NCBI GenBank assembly: GCA_900491605.1
Contig: UESW01003831.1
Location: 497,124-561,123, forward strand
Source: Calamus simplicifolius
Taxonomy: Eukaryota > Streptophyta > Magnoliopsida > Arecales > Arecaceae
Direction of reading: 5' to 3'
DNA length: 64,000 nt
Shown here: positions 57,297-64,000 of the stretch, piece by piece
Numbering within the stretch: position 1 is the stretch's first letter
Layout: every line of letters begins with the position of its first letter
Translations under genes and position numbers: made by a program
The notes under the pieces: model-generated
What the model was told of the DNA's origin: nothing
Databases searched by the model: none
The model's input: the letters and a program-made list of their open reading frames with translations, nothing else

Positions 57297-57819
57297 TGGT
57301 AGAGGTCTATTAACAATCTACACAATATGTATAGAATTAATAGATAGGATCTTTGTATTACCTCCAGCCATTGCTTTCGATCTACCTCTCGAAGATCTGA
57401 ATCAGAATCTTGATCTTCCTCTTGATGGATCTCGATCTTCCTCTTGGTGAATCTTGATCTTCCCCTTGATCTGAATCAGCTGCAGATCTACCTCTCGGGA
57501 TCTTGATTGAGTGCTTCCAATCAATGAGCTATCGCACTCTGATGGTGTATGCCCTCAGGATATGCTCTTGATCAGGGACCCAATACCTCCGCTTCTTTTT
57601 AGTTTTTCTTTCGATGACATTATGTTGTTAAAAGCGATATCTATTTAAAGAGATTCCTCAATTCCCTTCCACAACCTGCTCCCATCAAAGCAGGCGTTTA
57701 ACATTTAAGGAGCTGTCGTTATCACTTATTAATTAGTGGATGGCGTTGAAATTATCCGCAAACGATCGCAATAAAATAGGACCAATAGCAAAGGACCATC
57801 TATTGCAACGGATATTACA
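57297..57819 (-). repeat. Copia-D 5' LTR
   Basis: Minus strand starts TGTAATATCCGTTGC and ends GACCTCTACCA. It pairs with 47951-48517. Confidence 0.92.
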
Positions 57820-57990
57820 TTTTATTCATGCATACATTCATTGTTACATCTTTAGTTGAGACTGGGTCGGCTCAAAATGCACTCGATTTTTCTGAACTAA
57901 TTATACTATTGGTAACAGGAATGGCTTTTTGGCTAGACTGGTGATCCATGTGCAAACCATAAAGCCTCTGACTCTTTTAATAGCTATTTA

Positions 57991-58490
57991 TGTTGGAAAT
58001 TAGATCTGAACCTTTTGGTAAAGACCATCACCATGAAGCCCAAGAATCATTCATGTTTAATCATCAAGAATCCATAATCAATAAACAGAAGCGTACCTGA
58101 ATCCATATTGCTTGATTGCTCTCCAGAGCCCTGCGGTTGGCTTCCAGATCAACACGTACTCCCAGAGAGCCCTTTAGAATTTTCTCTAGGCTATTCTTTT
58201 TGATGATGGGATTCAGAGAAGAAGGTCATGCATGCGATCCAAGGACCATAACTGTTATATATAGATAATTTCATCATTATCTTTTGGTATTTCTATTTTA
58301 GCCAATCATAAAAATAAAAATAACCCCTTAGGTCTCTACACATTAAAGGGCCACACCTAACCAGATACATTAAAGCCCAAATCACTGAAACCTTAGATGA
58401 TCACTTTTAACTGGGCTTAACCTTATTTGACAGTCCGCAACACATAATTATTTCACATATAAGCTCAATGTTGGATTAAAAAATCCAACA
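57991..58490 (-). repeat. Copia-E 3' LTR
   Basis: Plus-strand ends TGTTGGAAATTAG and AAATCCAACA form the usual inverted TGTTGG/CCAACA pair. A polypurine tract CAGTGGGAGAA (minus) follows at 58491-58501. Confidence 0.85.
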
Positions 58491-58925
58491 TTCTCCCACT
58501 GGGCTATATGTGTAACCTTATAATTATGTTGCAAAAATAACTAAATGAGCTCAATTTTACTGTCATTACTGAAATGTATCTATAACCAATCCGGTCCATC
58601 AACCATACCAACATAGGATCAAAGCGGCCTTTGTTATATCTATCATAACTTGACCCATCAATGATCACGTATGTTGATACAACTGAATGACATGGATCAT
58701 GATGTGGATATGTAGCATGGAAATTACATGTAATGTGATCTTAACATGCATATTTCCAACTAGTCCTTCTTAAACTTGAGTGAGATCAAAACTTTAACAT
58801 AATTATACAGAGTGTACTAAACTGAACGAAATACTTTATTTCTGATCAGAAAATATCTAAACACATAAGTGTGTACAGACCAAACATAAAGCATAATATA
58901 GAAGCAATACAAACTTCCACTGAAT
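58491..58925 (-). other. Copia-E 3' untranslated region
   Basis: Non-coding, between the pol stop (58926) and the 3' LTR, ending in the polypurine tract. Confidence 0.6.
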
Positions 58926-61900
58926 CTAAGCATCGTCATGCTCTATAATGCCCATGTGAGCAGTATGCTCATGAAAGACCTTGGGTGGCATACCCTTTGT
59001 AAGGGGATCTGCAACCATGGAGTTTGTCCCTATATGTTCTATAAAAATCTGACCATTCTGTACTCTTTCCTTTACAACCAGAAACTTGATGTCAATATGC
59101 TTTGACTTGATCGAGCTCCTATTATTGTTGAAAACAATACGGCTGACTTGTTGTCACAAAATAACTTTAGTGGTCTTTCAATTCCTTCCAATATGTGCAG
59201 CCCAGTGAAAAAATTTTCAGCCATATTCCATGATTGGATGCCTCATAACATGCTATAAATTCTGCTGCCATGGTAGAAAAAGCTATGAGTGTCTGTTTTG
59301 CACTTCTCCAAGAAATAGCCCCACCACCTAACAGATATATATAGCCCGAAGTTGATCTTTTACTATCTTGGCATCCCGCAAAGTCGGAGTCAGAATACCC
59401 AATGATCTCAAAATGATCTGATCTCCTATATGTGAGCATGTAATCTTTTGTTCTTTTCAGATATCTCATAACCCTTTTGGCTGCTTTCCAGTGATCTATA
59501 CCTGGATTGCTTAAATATCTGTCTAACATCCAACAATGTACGCAATATCCGGACGCGTACAAACTTGAGCATACATTAGACTCCCTACAACCGAAGCATA
59601 AGGAATCTTGTGCATCTCTTCAACTTCAATGTTTCCTTTTGGGCACTGATTAATACTGAATTTATCTTCTTTAGCGACAGGGGTATCTCCTGGTTTGCTA
59701 TTTTGCATGCCAAATCTCTTAAGTACTTTATCGATATAGCTCCTTTAATAATCCAAGGATACCCTGAGAATGATCTCGATGTATCTGGATTCCCAATACA
59801 AAGGAGGCGTCAACAAGATCTTTCATTTGAAAATTGCTTGATAGAAATCTTTTGGTTTTGTGCAACATGCCTATATCATTTGTGGCAATACAAAACTAGA
59901 AAAATATATTTACTCCCACTGAACTTGTGATACACAAAATCATCAACTGCATTCACTTCAAAATTAAATGAAAGAATTACTTGATGAAATTTATGGTAGC
60001 TTGCTTTAACCCATAAATGGATTTTGTTAATTTGTAAACCATTTTCTTTGAGTCCCTGACACAAAGTTTTCTGGTTGCACCATATAAATTGTCTCATCAA
60101 TGTCTCCATTGAGAAACGTCGTCTTGACATCAATTTGATGAAGTTCCATATCATACTATGCAACAAGAGCCATAATTGTCCTAAAAGAGTCCTTCGATGA
60201 AACTGGAGAGGTCTCTTTAAAGTCAATCCCTTCCTTTTGAGTATAGCCTTTAGCCACAAGATAAGCTTTATACCTTTCCACATTACCTTTTGAATCCTAT
60301 TTGGTCTTAAAAATCTATTTGCAACCAATGGGTTTCACACCTTCTGGTAATGGGACAAGTTCCCAAACTTTATTATCTTGCATAGACTTATACTCTTATT
60401 TCATTGCTTCAATCCACTTTTCTGAATTGAAACCTTGTATGGCTTAAAGGAAGTTGACAGGATCATCTTCCATCACGCCATTATTTTACTCATTTTCCTG
60501 AAGAAACACTATATAATCATCTGAAATAGCATTCTTCCTTTCTCTAGTGGATTGCCGCAAATGCACTTGTTCTTGAGGTTGTTGAGTTTGTACCTCTGAG
60601 GGTTGAACAATAATTTCTTGTTGTTCTGGAATTACAACTTGATCATTATCAAAAGCAATTATAAAAATAGGAACTAGCTGCTCTTCAACAAGAGTAGTAG
60701 GTTCTAATTCCTTCTCAAAGACAAAGTCTCTAACTTTATTTCTCCCCCCAAACTCAATATCCTCAAAGAACGTTGCAGTTCTCGTCTCAAAAATTATCCT
60801 TGATTTGGGATCATAAAACTTGTAACCCCTGGATCGCTCAGAATACTCAACAAAATAGCTACTCACTGTTCTGGAGTCCAATTTCTTTTCATGTGGCCTA
60901 TAAGGCCTTGCCTCAGCTGGACATCCCCAAACATGAAAACGCTTTAGACTAGGCTTCCGTCCTATCCAAAGCTCATAAGGTGTTTTGACAGCTGCTTTAG
61001 TTGGTACTCTATTCAGAATGTAGGCTGCTGTCTTTAGTGCCTCTCCCCAGAGTGACTCTGGTAAGGTAGAATGACAAATCATACTCCTTACCATATCCTT
61101 AAGAATCCTGTTTCATCTTTCAGCTACACCATTCATGCTAGATGACCCTGGCATGGTGTATTATGGGACAATTCCACACTCCTCTAGATATCTAGCAAAT
61201 GGTCCTAGACGTTGTTCACCTGATCCATCATATCTACTGTAATATTCACCACCACGGTCAGATTGACTCCTTTAATCCTTTTGTTGAGTTAAGCTCAACT
61301 TTAGCTTTAAATGATTTGAACACGTCCAAAACTTGACTTTTCATGAATAAGAAATAGCTATGTATATCTTGAATAATCATCTATGAATGATACAAAATAC
61401 TATTGACCATTCTAAGAAGGTGCAAGAAATGGTCCACAAATATTCGTATGTATCAACTCTAAGACTTCCATAGTTCTATATGCACCAAATTTCTTTGTTT
61501 TGATCTGTTTGCCCTTAATGCAATCAACACAGACAATAAAGTCTGTAAAATCAAGAGAATCTAAAATTTTATCTGATACAACTCGTTCAACTCTATTTCT
61601 AGAGATGTGACCTAATCGCTTATGCCATAATGTTTCTAAATTTTCATTGCAAATTTTACGCTTAGTACCTCTTGATTTCATATTCAGGGTTTCATTATAA
61701 GAAGCAATAGTATCAAGCAAATATAGATTGTCATACACCATAAGAGAACCGGTTCCAATAATATTTGAATTTAACGAAAGACTAAACTGACTATTTTCAA
61801 ATGAACAATAATATCCTAATTTGTCCAAAGCTGAAATAGAAACCAAATTTCGTCTAAATGACGGTACTACAAAAGTGTCTTTCAAATCCAAATAATAACC

Positions 61901-62337
61901 AGAACTTAATAACAATCTAAAATGCTTAATCATCTCTATATCTACTGACTTGTCATCTCCCGTATAAATGCGTCTTTCAGCATCAGTTGGCCTTCGGTAG
62001 CTTAGGCAACCCTCCATTGAAACACTGATGTTAGCAGTAGCACCAGAATCTAACCACCAAGTGTTTCTAGGTACTAAAGCTATGTTCACTTCAGAACAGA
62101 CCATATTAAGAAATGTACCTTTCTTTTCATGCCATGCATAAAATTTGAAACATTTTTTCTTAATGTGTCCAGACTTATTGCAGAAGAAACAACTGTCTTT
62201 TTCGTGATTTTATTTCTTCTTTGCTGGACCCTTAACAGTCTTATTCTTTATTTTCTTGCCTTTATCCTTGCCCTTGAAGTTATTACCATTAAGGACCGGC
62301 ACTTAATTGAGGTTAGCAGAAATATTAGCAACATTAG
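58926..62337 (-). pseudogene. Copia-E gag-pol, internally deleted
   Basis: From the 5' side: a gag start trace (ISANLN and VPVLNGNNF, about 62285-62325) joins almost directly to the gag tail with a CCHC knuckle (CFFCNKSGHIKKKC, about 62150-62195), so the middle of gag is missing. Then come protease WWLDSGATANIS (about 62040), pre-integrase LWHKRLGHISRNRVER (about 61600), integrase pieces with a stop region near 61100-61400, the linker GRKPSLKRFHVWGCPAEARP (about 60930), RT 60328-59876 without an intact YVDD box, and RNase H TRPDIAYIV, YSDSDFAGCQDSKRS (about 59360) to the closing stop at 58926-58928. Multiple shifts occur. Order and motifs are plain copia. Confidence 0.9.
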
Positions 62338-64000
62338 CTGTAAAATAAAATCAATACATAAATAACATGCTCATATAAATAATTAATACCAAATATCAAT
62401 AAATTTAAATAATGGTAAATCCCATCTCAAGATACCCAGTGCAACATTAATATCAAGTCTTTGGACAGTAATATTAACTGCTAGTGGTACTCTTATTGTA
62501 ATGATCAAACACTAACAATAATGCATGTCAAATAATAAATCTATCTTTGGATCGATTTATTACTCACATGTAAATCCTTATAATCGTTACGTGTTTACCA
62601 TCACATATATGTAGTTTGGCCAGGCATTAACCTTCCTTTGGGCCGATTAATACCCGCATGAAACATACACACACAACATCCAACATCCTTCATGAACCAT
62701 CTACATAAGAGATGTCACTTTGGTGATATCTTTTCAATTAGTTCAATTTCGAATGATGAACAAATTTATTAGGCATAAAAATACCATTAATTTGAATTCG
62801 ATTGAACCTTTAAAAAATAATGATATGTTATTTAATGGTTCCAACTCAATCTTTATAACAGAAAAATAATTTATTCTAATGGATAAAGCTTGACTTTATG
62901 AAACCAATTAAACCATACGGAAGGAGGTTGCTCATGCTTACGAAATTAAAAATAATAATTTTTAATAAAGCCCAAAAATATTGCAACCGATCCAAAATTT
63001 ATGCATTAATGTCATGCATTTGTGGCTACAACCAAATTTCTAGCAGAAAAATTGGCCATAAAGATCCCACAAAATTCTTCCCAACTGAGTGGACATAATG
63101 GGAAAAAAATTCCTAAACGGTTCCCTTAAAAAAATGAGATAACACGTCAAATATACACCTCAACGCATTATGATTTTAAAAGAAAACCAATCCCATTCGG
63201 ATACCCCAATCCATAGAATTTTGGAATCTCACGCAACACGATAGAATCCGTTATCCCAATAAATTTTATGGAAATCACGTTAGGGAATGGAATCCTAGAA
63301 ATATCAGGATTTTCTTTTCTTTCTTAACGCCCACCAGAGATTTGAAGGAAGGAAATCTGGATTCACAACCCCCCTTTCGAGAGTGGATATGAAACTCCAT
63401 GCAACTGCCCAGATTTCCAGCACAATATCCTAGTGTTCTAAGATTGCGTCAGATTTCTAGTAACTCCACATAATGCCCCTTTTCTCCGTTGTTCCCACAA
63501 AAAATCGTGGAACTTAAAGTCAAAGGAAAGCCTTAATTTTTTTAATTGCATAATAGAAAGAGGCAACCTGATTCCCAACGAAGGCAACGTGTTCAGGAAA
63601 GGCAATGCGTTCGAAAAAAAAATTTCAGTAAAAAAAATTCCAATGAATTGAACACATTGCTGATAAATTCTTTTATTTAAAATTAATATAAATTTAATTT
63701 GATCAAAATTTTAACTTTATCTTATTAGATAAAAGTTATCTGATCTGTCTCTTCAAACGAAGAGGACCGCGTGAGACTTACGATGCAGCAAATATCTTTC
63801 ACTTTTAACATCAAAATTCATAATTATTTTGATGCACTAAGACGTTTATTTAAAAATCTGGATCTACAGATATTAAAAATATCATTGGCATCAAAATAAA
63901 AAACTAATGAATGTTTGTCTTACGGTTGCTGAATAAAACCAAAGAGTCATATGCACAAATACGAATATCAATGCATATAACCAAAAATTTTCTCAACGAT
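62338..64000 (-). other. Copia-E leader, non-coding
   Basis: AT-rich, no coding. On the minus strand a T-rich stretch ending TTTTACAG directly precedes the gag trace at 62337, like the Copia-D acceptor. The primer site and 5' LTR are beyond the window. Confidence 0.55.

Larger units (their letters stand above)
47951..57819 (-). mobile_element. Copia-D: Ty1/copia element with both LTRs, TSD TTTTA
   Basis: LTRs 57297-57819 (5') and 47951-48517 (3') flank gag-pol on the minus strand. TTTTA lies directly outside both ends (47946-47950 and 57820-57824). A primer site TGGTATCAGAGC (57294-57283) and a polypurine tract GTGGGAGAA next to the 3' LTR are present. The LTRs are nearly alike apart from scattered changes and short indels. 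A 2.7-kb composite insertion (50177-52920) splits RT, so the 9.9-kb length includes this nested unit. Confidence 0.93.
57991..64000 (-). mobile_element. Copia-E: Ty1/copia element, 3' LTR to leader
   Basis: Minus-strand element beginning (3' end) with an LTR 57991-58490 and continuing through RNase H, RT, integrase, protease and a deleted gag into a leader of at least 1.6 kb that runs out of the window. It lies 166 bp from Copia-D in the same orientation and is related in domain sequence, but the LTRs differ, so it is a separate insertion. The 5' LTR and target duplication are not visible. Confidence 0.88.

Overview
This is a stretch of plant nuclear DNA, about 64 kb, made mostly of retrotransposon layers with one intact protein gene and one intact tRNA gene. 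Plant origin follows from the Ty1/copia and Ty3/gypsy-type LTR elements primed by initiator-tRNA-like sites, from a five-exon plastid-lipase gene, and from a plant-type tRNA-Ala(AGC). The lipase has a very GC-rich first exon and a falling GC level towards its 3' end. That gradient, together with a Sirevirus-type element, favours a commelinid monocot, possibly a palm; the species is inference only.

Layout. 1-6076: 3' part of a Sirevirus-like copia element (Copia-A: broken RT/RNase H, broken env-like region, polypurine tracts and a 2.3-kb LTR holding an array of small hairpins). 6294-6591: a CACTA-like terminus that cuts into the RT of a second copia element (Copia-B, minus strand, 6592 to about 10450). 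10820-12480: hAT transposase fossil. 13066-13475: MITE. 13801-14690: unrecognised coding-like debris. 16472-20481 (minus): PLIP2-like plastid phospholipase A1 gene, complete, 5 exons, 728 codons. 21123-27279: a MITE-like element split by Copia-C (21345-26831, TSD TAGCT). 28422-29369: solo LTR with TSD TATCT and an exact 25-bp tandem array. 29405-29750: second, inverted copy of the MITE. 31187-37472: large non-autonomous gypsy-like element with two LTRs of about 2 kb and two minisatellite arrays but no pol. 38484-38556: tRNA-Ala, with a decayed duplicate about 0.8 kb downstream in a G-poor, ATC-rich region. 41247-42520: solo LTR (minus, TSD ACTAT) with a GC-rich minisatellite. 42526-47945: sparse intergenic DNA with short direct duplications. 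47951-57819: Copia-D (minus, TSD TTTTA), whose RT is split by a 2.7-kb composite insertion (TSD CCCTC) carrying a young TRIM. 57991-64000: Copia-E (minus), entering from its 3' LTR and running off the window.

The host-relevant content is the lipase, which by family knowledge releases fatty acids from plastid galactolipid or phospholipid and can feed jasmonate synthesis, and the tRNA. Everything else is transposon history. I found no complete new system. The most unusual structures are the hairpin array in the Sirevirus LTR, a 19-base motif kept at nearly constant distance from the TATA box in four otherwise dissimilar gypsy-type LTRs, the composite TRIM insertion with a single outer target duplication, and a possible conserved leader splice acceptor in Copia-D and Copia-E. 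All positions were read by eye; boundaries marked approximate need an alignment.
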